Source: Eucommia ulmoides (Eukaryota > Streptophyta > Magnoliopsida > Garryales > Eucommiaceae). Taken from it: a stretch of 64,000 nt of DNA. The stretch lies in assembly GCA_016647705.1 (NCBI GenBank), contig CM028329.1:62327231-62391230 (forward strand), read 5' to 3'. Under the pieces are notes generated by a model. The model worked only from the letters and a program-made list of their open reading frames with translations, had not been told where the DNA came from and searched no databases. How positions within the stretch are numbered: position 1 is the stretch's first letter; the number at the start of each line of letters is the position of its first letter. Both the position numbers and the translations under genes were made by a program. Below, piece after piece: positions 34,807-45,822 of the stretch.

Positions 34807-35304
34807 GGCCCCGTTTGGTAATCGTTTCCATTCCAGAAATTCCCATTCCATTCCCAAATTTTTGGGAATTCTGTTTGGGAATAGCGTTTGGTAATTTTTG
34901 TTTCCGTTTTCATTTCATTCCCATTTGAGAATTATGCCTACTTTTTTCTTAAGAAATGAGAAACAAAAAAAAGTTGTTTCTCATTATTCCCATTCCGTTC
35001 CCAAAATACACCGTTATTGTTCATCCTCCGGCCGTCCTCCGGCGCCGGCCCCATTGCCGTCCGGCCGCCGCCGTCCGCAGTCCTGCCGGCGACGGCGCCA
35101 CCACCGTCCAGCCAAAACAGAAAAGAAAAAAAAAAAAGAAAAAGTTTTAGGATAAAATCGTTACCAAACACAATTCTCTTCCCAAAACCAAAAAAAAAAT
35201 TATTGTTACCAAACGCGATTCTATTCCCAAGAAGAAAACAAAATTCCCATTTCATTCATATCCCATTGCTGGAATGGAAACAGAAACGGTTACCAAACGC
35301 CACC
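34807..35304. mobile_element. Harbinger-type MITE with TTA target duplication and a GC-rich core
   Basis: The ends TTA/GGCCCCGTTTGGTAATCGTT and GGTTACCAAACGCCACC/TTA are inverted repeats flanked by TTA. Most of the element is AT-rich words such as TTCCCATTCC and CCAAACGCGATTC, but 35023-35110 is very GC-rich (GGCCGCCGCCGTCC), which reads open in several frames without a known domain. Confidence 0.8.
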
Positions 35305-35710
35305 TTAGTAACCTGCAGTTATTTGTCATGCTTCTTACTACTGTAGTGAAATGTGTCGAGATTGGAAAGAACACCAATGGCGAATGCTTCTTTGTTGTTG
35401 AACACATTACTAATGCTCGTCTTTAACACCAAGACACAAACCCTAACCCTAGCATATATACATATGACACACACATATATATTTATGTTTTCCTGTACAA
35501 TTTAATGTCTATTATTCATTAAATTTGAATATATGTTACTATATATTTTTTTAATTTATTTATTTTCTTATTTTTATTCTTATTATATAAAATACAAATT
35601 AAATATATTTTTGATATTGAATAGATGGAGTACATTATATTAATTGAAAGATTATAAACTTATTTGAACGATTAAAAAATTGAGAGGAAAAACAGTATAA
35701 ATGAGTTAAT

Positions 35711-36470
35711 TTTTTTTTTTTTTTGATAAGCAATGTAAATGAGTTATTTAAAGATAATACAATATTTTTTGGGGATAATCGATGGGAGATCCTCCATTTA
35801 AGTTCTAATTGGTCAAAAGTCTTACATGCGGTAAATTTTTTTGATTTAGTCTCATCTGTTTTAAAAAGGCAGAAGCATTGGTTATGTGATAACCACGCGC
35901 CAATTACATGTAACTATTTTGTGTGTAATATTACTGTATTAGTTACAGGTAACTAATTTTTTTTTTCAATTACATGTTCTAATAATATGTAATTTTTTAA
36001 TTACATGTCTCTAATATGTAACTAAAAAATTTGATAATTTTCAGTTACATATTTTAATAATATGTAATGTTTTTAGTTACATGTCTCTAATATGTAACTA
36101 AAACATTTGATATTTTTTCAGTTACGTCACAAAATATTCTATATGTAATTGTAACATGTAACTAATATTATATAAGTACATGTAACTAAAAATATTCAAA
36201 TATGTGTGAAAAATAACAATTATGAAATTGTAACTAACATTAGTTACATATAACAGAATTCACTATAAAAACCGAATGTACCCACTAAAAAGTTCCCTAC
36301 AATCCCTAGAATATCCCTACAATTCCTGCAATGCAGGACTAAAACATAAGTGAAATCTAATTTAAAGGACTAAATCAAAACCTACTAACACAAAAGGACT
36401 TTTCACCAATTAGATTTAAAAAAATAGATTTTTTACCGATTCTTTCATTTTTTTTTCAAATACTATTTTT
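35711..36470 (+). mobile_element. Dispersed MITE-like repeat, copy 2 (most complete)
   Basis: From about 35769 to 36470 the ends are inverted: left AATCGATGGGAGATCC..TCTAATTGGTCAAAAGTC and, reversed, right AATCGGTAAAAAATCT..TCTAATTGGTGAAAAGTC. Between them are the TTACATGTAACTAATATT blocks shared with the other three copies. A T run with TTTTGATAAGCAA just upstream (35711) resembles another retroposon tail. There is no coding sequence. Terminal repeats of about 45 bp suggest a foldback or Mutator-like MITE. Confidence 0.7.
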
Positions 36471-37354
36471 GTTGTATCAAATTAATTGTTTCAAATTCAT
36501 ACACAAAATTGATTTTCTTTTGTTAACCAAAGATTATATATAAGATAAGAGAAAGTGTCTCCTTTACTAGATGATATCAAATTGTCGTGTTGTCCGCGAG
36601 ACCCTACGCCTACAAAATACACTGTTTATCAACAAATTAATTATTTACTAAGATGGAAAAAAAATGAAAATATGACGGTATGAATACAAATGTAACAGTC
36701 AATGGGTAAAAGATAACAAAAAAAATTTGATAAATTTGGAGATGAAAGTAAAAGAAAGGTGTTTAAAGTACGAATATTTAGCTTAGGATTGTTGGTTTGT
36801 CTCTTTTTGTTCAAAGCCTGAATAAGCACAGCTTTTAGTATGGTAAGACACTCGTGCCCTTTATTATTATATATTATACCAACAAATGCATGTTATTATA
36901 TGTAAATCTTCTAAGTGTTGGAATTTGGTGATCAGAGTCAGACCACTTAAAATGACCATTGTGGAAGGGCTTGGTAGTAGGGGACCTACCTATGTGAGAG
37001 AACTAGAGAGAGAGTAATTTAAATACCCTCTCTCTCTTTATTTCTCTCTTTTCCATTTCTCCTCCTCTTCTTCCCCCTCATGCCCTTTTGCATTCTTAAC
37101 TTAGCATAAAATCAAGGGTGGAGATAGAGAGAGAGAGAGTTGCAGAGACTCTATAGAGAGAGAAAGGCAGACGCTGCCAACGCCACTGCGAACGCTTGCG
37201 AGACTGGTAAATTGATGAATGCAAGTTTCTAATTCCTCTCTTTCTAATACTATTTTCGGTTGGTTGTGATTCTTCTAATATGTGCAGGAATTTTTTTGAT
37301 TTGAAGAAATAGTACTATAGCATATACATATATAGAGAGAAAGAAAGAGGCTCC
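36471..37354 (+). promoter_or_regulatory. Upstream region and leader of the AIL/PLT gene
   Basis: A TATA-like TTTAAATA near 37018 is followed by a CT-rich and GA-rich leader (37025-37200). A probable leader intron runs from GACTG/GTAAATT at about 37206 to TATGTGCAG ending near 37287. The start codon is at 37355. All of this is inferred from motifs. Confidence 0.45.
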
Positions 37355-40300
37355 ATGAATTCGAACAACTGGCTTTCTTTTCCTCTTTCTCCTACTCATC
37401 CTTCCATACCAGCACATCTACATGCAGCTCAGGCTCATCATTTTTCTTTAGGGTTAGTCAATGATAATATGGACAATCAAATATTTCAGCACCAAGGTAT
37501 ACCTCTAGATATATAACCCCTCTTTACTATCATCTCTTACTTTTTGTTGCCCTAAAAAGTTGAATTATTTTGATATTTGCAGACTGGAACATAGTAAATA
37601 GTCAGGGAAGCAGTGAAGCTCCGAAGGTTGCAGACTTCCTCGGCATGGGAAAATCAGGAAACCAGTCAGATCTTGTTCCTTACAATGAAATCCAAGAAAA
37701 TAATTCAGATTACTTATTCTTAAACAACAGTGCTGCTCTAGTGCCGGTGCCGAACACAATCTCGGCTGCCCCAATCAACTACGACACCGCCCAAGAAAAT
37801 GGTAGTAATACTATGCAGTCATTAACCTTGTCCATGGGTAGCGGCAAGGGCTCAACCTCTGAAACTGTTGCTGAAAACAGCAATACTAGTACTGTTGAAG
37901 CTACCCCCAGGAGGACATTGGAGACATTTGGGCAGAGAACTTCCATATATCGTGGTGTAACTAGGTCGGTTTCTCTAAAAAAAAAAAAAAGAAAAAAGCC
38001 CGGAAAAAACCGTTTGTTAGATTGTCATATACGTTATATGGTGTCTTTTGATTTTAATCTTGCTGTGGGTGGTATGTAAATGCAGGCATAGATGGACAGG
38101 AAGGTATGAAGCTCATCTATGGGATAATAGTTGTAGAAGGGAAGGACAGTCAAGGAAAGGTCGCCAAGGTAAAAGCCCTATATATTATATCTATATTTAT
38201 TAAATCTTCCTTATTAATTTCACTTTTTATTTTTTCTTCTTTCTTTTTATCGAAAAGTGTATAAAACTAATGATTTTCCACCATTTTTGACTGTTCATGT
38301 TTTCGTATGACTTCCTGCAGTCTACTTAGGTGAGCGAACAAATCTTCTTCCCATCACTTTGAACTCAGATCTCATCATATCTAAAATGTGACATTTGACA
38401 TTTTGATGCATCTTGTTTAACATTTTTTTTAAATCATTGAAAAAAAATAATCATAGGTGGATATGATAAAGAAGAGAAAGCAGCTAGGGCTTATGATCTG
38501 GCTGCATTGAAGTACTGGGGAACATCTACAACCACGAATTTCCCGGTATAATTTCTCTATTTATAATGCAATAATACAAGCAGCGTAAATCAGATTAATA
38601 GGGAATTACAGACGATACGTATATATTGTTGTAATTGCAGATTAGTAACTATGAAAAGGAAGTAGAGGAGATGAAGCACATGACCAGACAAGAATTTGTG
38701 GCCTCCATTAGAAGGCAAGACTAGAAACTGACTTTGATCCATATGTACATTTATAGCACTATGATTGTACCTTGTTCTACTACCACTTTGGTGCAAATAA
38801 TTTTCATTATCTCCATATTATATCAGCATATTTTGGTGTAAAAATTACTAATTTATCTTTTATTTCGGGTTTCGCTTTCAGGAAGAGTAGCGGTTTTTCC
38901 AGGGGAGCATCCATGTACCGGGGAGTTACAAGGTCGCCATCAATCATCATCATCACCCCTCTCTCTCTCTCTCTATATATATTTATATATCTAATATATG
39001 CAATGTTTATATATAAACAGACATCACCAGCATGGAAGATGGCAAGCAAGGATAGGAAGAGTTGCTGGAAACAAAGACCTCTATTTGGGAACTTTCAGTA
39101 AGCATATTGCGTTTTCATAATCTTCTGTATAATTAAGTACAAGATACATGTATGTGCTTAAAAAAATGACATGTAGAATTTAAATCCACTACTCGATCCA
39201 AAGCAAATCATTATCTGGTTATAGTGAACCTGTATGTGTAGTACTGATCAGAGTATATGTTCTTCCCTAAACCTTTTTCTTTTTAAAAGAAATGTTCTGT
39301 TCTTAAGGATAGGGGAGGATGGCAGACGCAGAAATGTTTTCAGATGATCCAATCGACAACTTTGTGTCAATTAATAATAAAATTTATGCATATTGCTTAT
39401 ATATTTGTGCATGACTAAAATACCTGCAGTCTTCAATATTAATACCATGGTAGTTATTGTAATTGCACGTGCTATTATAGTGAACCTCGTTGCTATCTAA
39501 ACTGTTTCCATTATTCAAGATCTTCTAATCTTTAGGCTACGATCTCCTAGTTAGTCGCACGGTCCATTTTTAAGCCTCGAAAGGCTCGGCTATGCTTGAT
39601 CGTAAGTGTAGATGGGAAAAAAACTAAGAGAGGCTAAAGAACCCTAGTCCATAAGTCCCTGTAAATATGTATTCGAAGTTTTTCGTTTTCATTGGTATGC
39701 AGGCACGGAGGAGGAAGCTGCTGAAGCTTACGACATAGCTGCTATAAAGTTCAGAGGCCTCAACGCCGTTACCAACTTCGAAATGAGCCGTTACGACGTA
39801 AAAGCCATTCTCGAGAGCAACACTCTCCCCATCGGAGGTGGCGCAGCTAAACGTCTCAAGGAGGCTCAGGCCGTCGAGTCCTCCCGGAAGCGGGAGGAGA
39901 TGATTGCTCTAGGCTCGAGCTTCCAGTACGGCAGCCCCAGCTCAGGCGCTTTGCAGCCGTACCCTTTCATGCAACAGCAGTTCGAGCAAGCGCAGCCATT
40001 GTTAACCCTGCAACAAAACAACCACGATATTTCACAGTACACTCACGACCCCCAGTTTCATCAAAATTATATTCAGACCCAACTGCATTTGCAATCCGGT
40101 CCCTATAATTTGAATCAGTACCCGAATGTTCAGAGCTCTCAGTTCTATAACGGGTATCTTCAGAGCAACCCTGTTTTGTTGCATGGGTTGATGGGCATGG
40201 GTTCTTCGTCGTCTGCGGTGGATAACGACGGTGGTTCCGGCGAGAGTTACGGCGGGGGGTATTTGGGTAATATTGGGATTGGGATGGGGAGTAGTTCAAT

Positions 40301-40448
40301 GTCGAGGAACGCAGAAGACGGGTCGGGTGAGGAACACGGGTTGGTTAAAGTTGATTATGATATGGCTTCCGCGAGTACTTACACTGGATGGTCCGGGGAA
40401 TCGGTTCACGGGTCGAATGTGGGTGGGTTTGCAATGTGGAATGATTGA
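37355..40448 (+). CDS. AIL: AINTEGUMENTA-LIKE/PLETHORA transcription factor with two AP2 domains (AIL5/PLT5-like)
   Basis: Nine exons: 37355-37496, 37583-37964, 38086-38168, 38321-38329, 38457-38545, 38641-38714, 38882-38932, 39021-39097 and 39703-40448, giving 550 aa with phases in agreement. The N-terminus has NWLSFPLSP and KVADFLG, motifs of the euANT clade, and [21 protein letters not shown] leads into the first AP2 repeat (about 168-236). The linker ([29 protein letters not shown]) and second repeat (about 270-335, [25 protein letters not shown]) are strongly conserved. These factors bind DNA and promote meristem and embryo identity downstream of auxin. Exon 4 is 9 nt (VYL), a known AP2 micro-exon. 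The intron after exon 6 has a GC donor (AAG/GCAAGA). The Gln/Asn/Ser/Gly-rich C-terminus ends GGFAMWND. The AIL5 label rests on overall resemblance. Confidence 0.95.
38321..38329 (+). other. 9-nt micro-exon of the AIL/PLT gene
   Basis: TCTACTTAG lies between CTTCCTGCAG and GTGAGCG. Together with flanking exon ends it encodes V-Y-L in GRQVYLGGYD, exactly where AP2-family genes have a mini-exon. Automated annotation often misses it. Confidence 0.93.
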
Positions 40449-40839
40449 CCCGACCTGATCCAACAAGGAGAAGAGTGAGAAGGTATTATTAAGAGAGAGA
40501 GAGAGAATTGGCTAGTTTTTTTTTTTTTTTTTGAATTTAATTTTGTTGTTTAGTTAATTATAAACCCGAAAAAACAAAATTTATTAACCAACTTTTGCAT
40601 CTCAAATTTTTATTTGTATGCATGTATGGTGGTGCACTGCAAATTGAGATAAAAAGTTTGTGAATAAATTTAATGCATTTATCTAATATTAAAATATGAA
40701 ATGAACCGTAACGAGAATATTCAATTTTGCTTTATCTATCTTTGTAATTGGGTATACTATAAATATTTATATTTAACAATGTTAGATTTATGTCTCACAG
40801 GATTATATGAGGGTACATATATATTATTATATGAGAGTA
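40335..40839 (+). repeat. AIL/PLT coding tail and 3' UTR, parent of a duplicated segment
   Basis: From GAACACGGGTTGG in the last exon to about 40839 this segment matches 44082-44740 closely, including the last 38 codons, the GA-repeat leader to the poly(T), and GGTGGTGCACTGCAAATTGA in the 3' UTR. It contains the single AAATTTAA (40666-40673) that is duplicated around a MITE in the other copy. Confidence 0.92.
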
Positions 40840-43293
40840 CATATACCACTATATGTTTTGTTTTTTTTCCTGATAAGCATAGATATTATTGACAAAAAAG
40901 TACAACCGAGAAATTTAGGAATAAAAGCTTACAAGAATTTGCTCCAATCCCAAACACAACGATTATAGAAATCTAGTCGACCTAGCAAAGATACCCGCAA
41001 AATCTCAACACAGTAATCACATAGAAACTATATTTAGAGATTCTACGAGTATCTCCGCTACATGGAAGGCACAACAAGATTCTCTATACACAAATTAACC
41101 CAAGGAAAATTGCTGAGATCCCCAATCCCAACCAGCTGAAAATTGCAACACACGGCTGCAAAAAACCATCATCAAACCAGCAGCAGCAGTTGCACAACAA
41201 AAAATCAGCTATTGCACAGCAAAAATCAGCATCAAACCAGCAGCAAAATTTTCATCAGCCTAAAATACACTGCAGACTGCTAGATGGACTGATACCGCAA
41301 GCACCGCTAGCGGCCCCTACCGCATTTCCACCTTTTCTCGTCTCTATCTGCATCGATGTAGAACCTTTTTGGGATATCGGAGAAGAAGAAAACAAACACA
41401 AGCCCCTACCGACGAAGATCGTCAGAAGCCGATGACGGAAGCAATTTTGACTCCGATCTTTGACCCCCAATATCCATTTCGAAATTGATTGCGCAACCAA
41501 GCACTAGAACCCCCAATTATAGCCAACTTCATAAACCCAAACGCCAAAAAGAGATTGTTAATACACCCATACCGCAAGGCTTTTTTTTTACTATTCTTTT
41601 CGGAATTGAAACTATTTTCTTATAAGGTTCTCTCCCATCAAGCTCTGCAAAAATTTCATCAATCTCATCTTTTGGTCTAGATAAGGGGTTGCTCCCAGAA
41701 AAATATGCTACCACATCTCTATCATTAACCCTGACAGATTGTTTAACTTCGAAGGTGTATCCCTTCTCTACAAAATCCTTCTTTGTTAGAAAAGATGACC
41801 TCAATTGCTCTAGATTTCCTATTGGGTCAATGGGTGCAACAATTTCCTTTGGTGAATTTGTCCATGTGGACTCTAGCTCCAAAGTACCGTCGTCCTTCCT
41901 TTTCACAATATCTTCAAGTCAGTTCTCGCAAACAGAGATTGGAGTTTCACAAGGTTTAGGGGCTACAACTACGTCTTTACTAACTTCTACCCCATTTACC
42001 ACAACTTCTTTGTAAGATCTTTGATTGATGGAATCAATAGAGATCATATTACTTTTGACTTCATTAACCATTTGCGAATCATTGAGATGGCTTCCGATAG
42101 AAGTACCGAGATCTTCTCTGATGTTAATAGTGTACATTTTACCTTCACAATTAACCAAAATATTCTCAACGATAAACTCTATAGAATTAGTGTTGATAAT
42201 AATTCCACCTTTATCAAGCACTTGGACAAACAAATTCACAAGAGAAGGAAGATCATTATTGGAAGAATTAGACTTGAGAGGTTGAGGGACTTTCTTAATC
42301 CAAACACTCTTCAATTTAGCATAGCTACGCAGAGCCAAGATAGGCTCACGTCCCCAACCTCTCCGAGCGACGTTAAAGCCACTATCAGCCAATGATACCC
42401 TCAACCTAGTTGTGTGAAGCCTTAGGCCATCAAGATTCCCAACTGCTCTAATTGCCTCATCTCTGGTGGGAAACCTTACAAAACCGAACTTGGAATTTTT
42501 GCCCAATCTCCTTCTATGAGATATATAAACATCTCTCACTCTCCCTTGCCACCTAAAAATATTCCTCAACCTCTTGTGACCTAGCTTCTCTGAGATTTCA
42601 ACCACAAATACAGAAAAAAAACTTCAAATGTGGGGTATTCCAACCCCAAAACCTCTTTGGAGGAACATCCATAGGAAGAGGTAAACTGAGGATACGTTTA
42701 CAATCTGAAAATTAGAACCCAAATGGTAAACAAACTTAAACACTAACCTCAAAGCGAGAGAGATTTCAACTAAGGCGGCGAAGTAGATTTAAGAGAGAGA
42801 ATCACATAAATAGAGGCAGCTCGCTGGAAATGAAAAACATGGCACCGCCAAAACAGGGCAACAATCTTCTCCCCCAAATAATTGTTACAGATTGAGTTAC
42901 CTCCAAGCAGACCCAAATTTTCTCAGATGGCGAAGCCCTAGATGACTGCCACCGCCAAAAGCTAGCCGATACACTGAAATGCTGCCGTTGCTGAGATCAA
43001 CCCACAGATCTGGATGTACCGATCAATCGACGGAGCCCTTTAATCTCAAAGAGTTGATGCCTTTCGCCCAACTCCTTGGCCTCAGTCCTAATGGGTGCCC
43101 AACGCCATAGATCAGAACTTGAAATGGATGAAAATGATGAAGAAACTGAGTTCCGACCACAAAATGATAATGGAACTGTAGAGAAACTGCCGGCAATTGA
43201 GAAGATGGATGGTTTTTTTCAAAAATAGCACAACTCCCAAGTCGGAGTCTCTCTCTCTAAAAAGTCAAGTTGTGCTTCATATACCACTATATG
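40840..43293 (-). mobile_element. L1-type LINE, truncated, with 16-bp target-site duplication
   Basis: CATATACCACTATATG flanks the element at 40840-40855 and 43278-43293. After the left copy is TTTTGTTTTTTTTCCTGATA, the reverse of an A-rich 3' tail, so the element runs on the minus strand. It holds an ORF1-like reading frame (see next entry) but no reverse transcriptase, so it is internally deleted or a non-autonomous derivative. CAGCAGCA/ATCAGC-rich short repeats occur at 41160-41260. It is inserted in the 3' flank of the AIL/PLT gene. Confidence 0.8.
41529..42605 (-). pseudogene. LINE ORF1-like RNA-binding protein, one in-frame stop
   Basis: The minus strand encodes RRM-like sequence near the start (DVYISHRRRLGKNSKFGFVR, RAVGNLDGLRLHTTRLRVSL), as in ORF1 of plant L1 LINEs. 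The frame runs from 42605 to a TGA at 41919-41921 and continues in the same frame to 41529. The second part (DIVKRKDDGTLELESTW, EIDEIFAELDGREPY) resembles the region after ORF1's RNA-binding part, but I cannot assign a domain. The stop and missing RT mean it is not functional in transposition. Confidence 0.7.
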
Positions 43294-44081
43294 TTGGGTT
43301 CAGAGGCGACAAAAATATAAAAATAAAAAATATGAAAAAATGAAAAAAATGAAAAATACAAAAATGATACAAGATATAACGTGGTTTCACAAATTGTGAA
43401 TCATGACGGGAAAAAAATTTCTTTTGTCAAAAACATACTAGCCTACTTGCGAAAAGTGAGTCAATTCCATATCAATCTCCACCTTGGCGAGATTTTCAAC
43501 TAAACGAATTTTTCCTTCGTACTTGAGACATTCTTCCTCATGTTGTCTTCTCTAACACAATCTCAATTTTAGAGATTAACTCCGATCAAGTCCAAGAGCT
43601 CTTTTGAACTTGTCTCCAAACATCAACTCGATGTAACAAAAGTCTGTTGGCCACACTCACTTATTTTGACAAATCTGAAATATGGAACCCCCATATTCTC
43701 TGCCAAAATAAGTGTTTTCAAATCTGTGTTTTTCATCCGAGAAAGACCAACCTGTCTTCTCTGAAAACTCTCTTCCACGGATTAAAGTGGAGTACTAACT
43801 TGCACTCCACCAAATTATCTCATCTGAAGCCCCACTTGCTTCTGAGACCTTGAAACACATGTAGTACCTACTGTACAACCTTGAAGAACATAAAGGTGGC
43901 TAATCTTTCTCCCTGTTATCATTGTTACGGCACCTCTGCTCATCCTTAAGACTCTGCCTTTCACGGAGAACCTGCAGCCTTTGGAATCCAAATTGCTCAA
44001 GGACACGAGACTTTTCTGCAAATCTGGCACATGAATGACACCCGTCAATGTTCTAAGATCTCCATCATTCAACCGAGGAAA
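43292..44081 (-). mobile_element. Ty1-copia remnant: 3' LTR plus protease/pre-integrase fragment
   Basis: On the minus strand, RLNDGDLRTLTGVIHVPDL, KSLVSLSNLDSKG and GRKISHLYVLQG (about 44070 to 43855) match the copia protease end and gag-pre-integrase. Integrase and RT are missing. Then CCAAGGTGGAGAT at about 43489-43477 resembles a copia polypurine tract and is followed by TGATATGGAATTG, the start of a short LTR ending GAACCCAACA at 43292. At 44081/44082 it abuts the duplicated AIL tail without a recognisable 5' LTR. Confidence 0.75.
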
Positions 44082-44740
44082 GCGGAACACGGGTTGGTTA
44101 AAGTTGATTATGATATGGCTTCTGCAAGTACTTACACCGGTTGGTTTGGGGAATTGGTTCACAGGTCGAATGTGGGTGGGTTTGCAATGTGGAATGATTG
44201 ACCTGATCCGACCCAACAAGGAGAGGAGTCAGAAGGCATTATTAAGAGAGAGAGAGAGAATTGGCTAGTTTTTTTTTTTTTTTTTTTGGGTTATTATTTA
44301 ATTTTGTTGTTTAATTAATTAACCCCCAAAAAACAAAATTTATTCATCAACTTTTGTATCTTAAATTTTTATTTGTATGCATGTATGGTGGTGCACTGCA
44401 AATTGAGATAAAAAGTTTGTGAATAAATTTAAATAGGAAATTTCCCTAAAATTCCCATCTTATAAAAACATTATTTTATGGAGTCCTGTAACAGTGATTT
44501 TTTTACACATGAAATAAGAGCTAGAAAGTGATTTTTGAAATCTTGGGCCCTCTCAACAAGTTTTCCTAAATTTAATGCATTTATCTAGTATTAAAATATG
44601 AAATGAACGGTAACGAGAATATTCAATTTTGCTTTACTAATTGGGTATACTATAAAAATTTATATTTAATAATATTAGATTTATGTCTCATATCGATTAC
44701 ACGATAATACATATACTATTATATAAGTCAAAAATTTTAT
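44082..44740 (+). pseudogene. Duplicated 3' end of the AIL/PLT gene (last 38 codons and 3' UTR)
   Basis: GAACACGGGTTGGTTAAAG to the stop codon TGA (44199-44201) reproduces the last 38 codons of the AIL gene in frame with three visible amino-acid changes (S to F, S to L, G to R) and ends GGFAMWND. The 3' UTR continues in parallel to about 44740. The rest of the gene, including both AP2 repeats, is absent, so it is a gene fragment. A 135-bp MITE interrupts the 3' UTR at 44433. The left junction with copia sequence at 44081/44082 is abrupt. Confidence 0.92.
44433..44567. mobile_element. hAT-type MITE, 135 bp, with 8-bp target duplication AAATTTAA
   Basis: AAATTTAA occurs at 44425-44432 and 44568-44575 on either side, and only once in the parent copy (40666-40673), which lacks the insert. 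The ends carry short inverted AGGAAA/TTTCCT. Size and 8-bp duplication fit a non-autonomous hAT element. It inserted after the AIL tail was duplicated. Confidence 0.85.
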
Positions 44741-45096
44741 TCTATTTGATACTATATAATTTTAATTTAATATATTTATTTTTTTCAACAAAATTAATTT
44801 ATAATCCAATCGGGATAAGTTTGTATAGACTATATAATATGTTTGCCTATTTAATATTTGTAACAAATTAGTAGTCAAAGTTTGTATAGAATGGATAATA
44901 TGTCAGCCTATTTAATATTTGTAACAAATTGGTAGTTAGGATGAGGGGAGTTTTGTTTTCTTATGCTCATAAGAAATTAAAAATAAATTAAGGAACAAAT
45001 GGAATGGCAGTATTGACATAAAAGCTATTTAAATAATGTCTAAATTTATCAAGAAAAAAATAATGATATTTTTGTAACATGTCGCGTAGATTAGTC
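44741..45096. other. AT-rich intergenic DNA with a short tandem duplication
   Basis: AGTTTGTATAGANTATATAATATG and GCCTATTTAATATTTGTAACAAATT appear twice (44818-44871 and 44879-44931). Nothing else is seen. Confidence 0.65.
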
Positions 45097-45099
45097 TAA

Positions 45100-45819
45100 T
45101 GGCATATTTAGTTGAATGGAATCATATTCCACCCTCGATTCCTATTCCGTTATTTGGTTTTCCAATAGAATCACTTTAATCATTTCATTGGAATGAAAAT
45201 CTAGGGAATGAGATTTCATTTGAAATAGTATGGAATCAAATTTAATTCGATGGAATCAAAATTAAAATTACAAAAAAGTCCATCATTGATCCAACCAAAT
45301 CTAGAAATTAGAGAACAAAAATAGAAATTAGAGAACCAAAACTGAAATTAAAGAACAGAAATTGAAAATTAAGAACAGAAACTGAAAATTAAGAATAAAA
45401 ATAAAAACAGAAAATTGAGAACAAAAACAGAAAATTAAGAATAGAAATAGAAAATTGAGAATATAAACTAAAAATTAGAACTGAAACTAAAAATTAAAAC
45501 TGAAAATTGAGAATAGAAACAGAAAATTAAAACTAAAAATTGAGAATAAAAACTGAAAATTAAAAATAGAAATAGAAAATTAAAAAATTGATAATTGAGA
45601 ACACAAACAGAAAATTAGAAAATTGAAAATTGACAACAGTAACAGAAATTAGAGAACAAAAACTGAAAATTAAATAGAATAGTGAAATATAATAAAACGA
45701 GGGAATGAATGGAATAATGAAATATAATAAAATTTTATTATAAAGGCATAATGAGAATTTTATTATATTTCAATATTCTATTCATTCTCTCATTCCATTC
45801 CGTCTAACCAAACGAGCCG
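45100..45819. mobile_element. Harbinger-type element with TAA target duplication and internal simple repeats
   Basis: The ends are TAA/TGGCATATTTAGTTGAATGG and CGTCTAACCAAACGAGCCG/TAA. Words GGAATGAGATTTC and AATGGAATAATGAAATATAA mark the subterminal parts. From about 45296 to 45670 a purine-rich unit of around 20 bp (variants of AGAACAAAAACTGAAAATTA) is repeated roughly 18 times. No transposase is present. Confidence 0.7.
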
Positions 45820-45822
45820 TAA

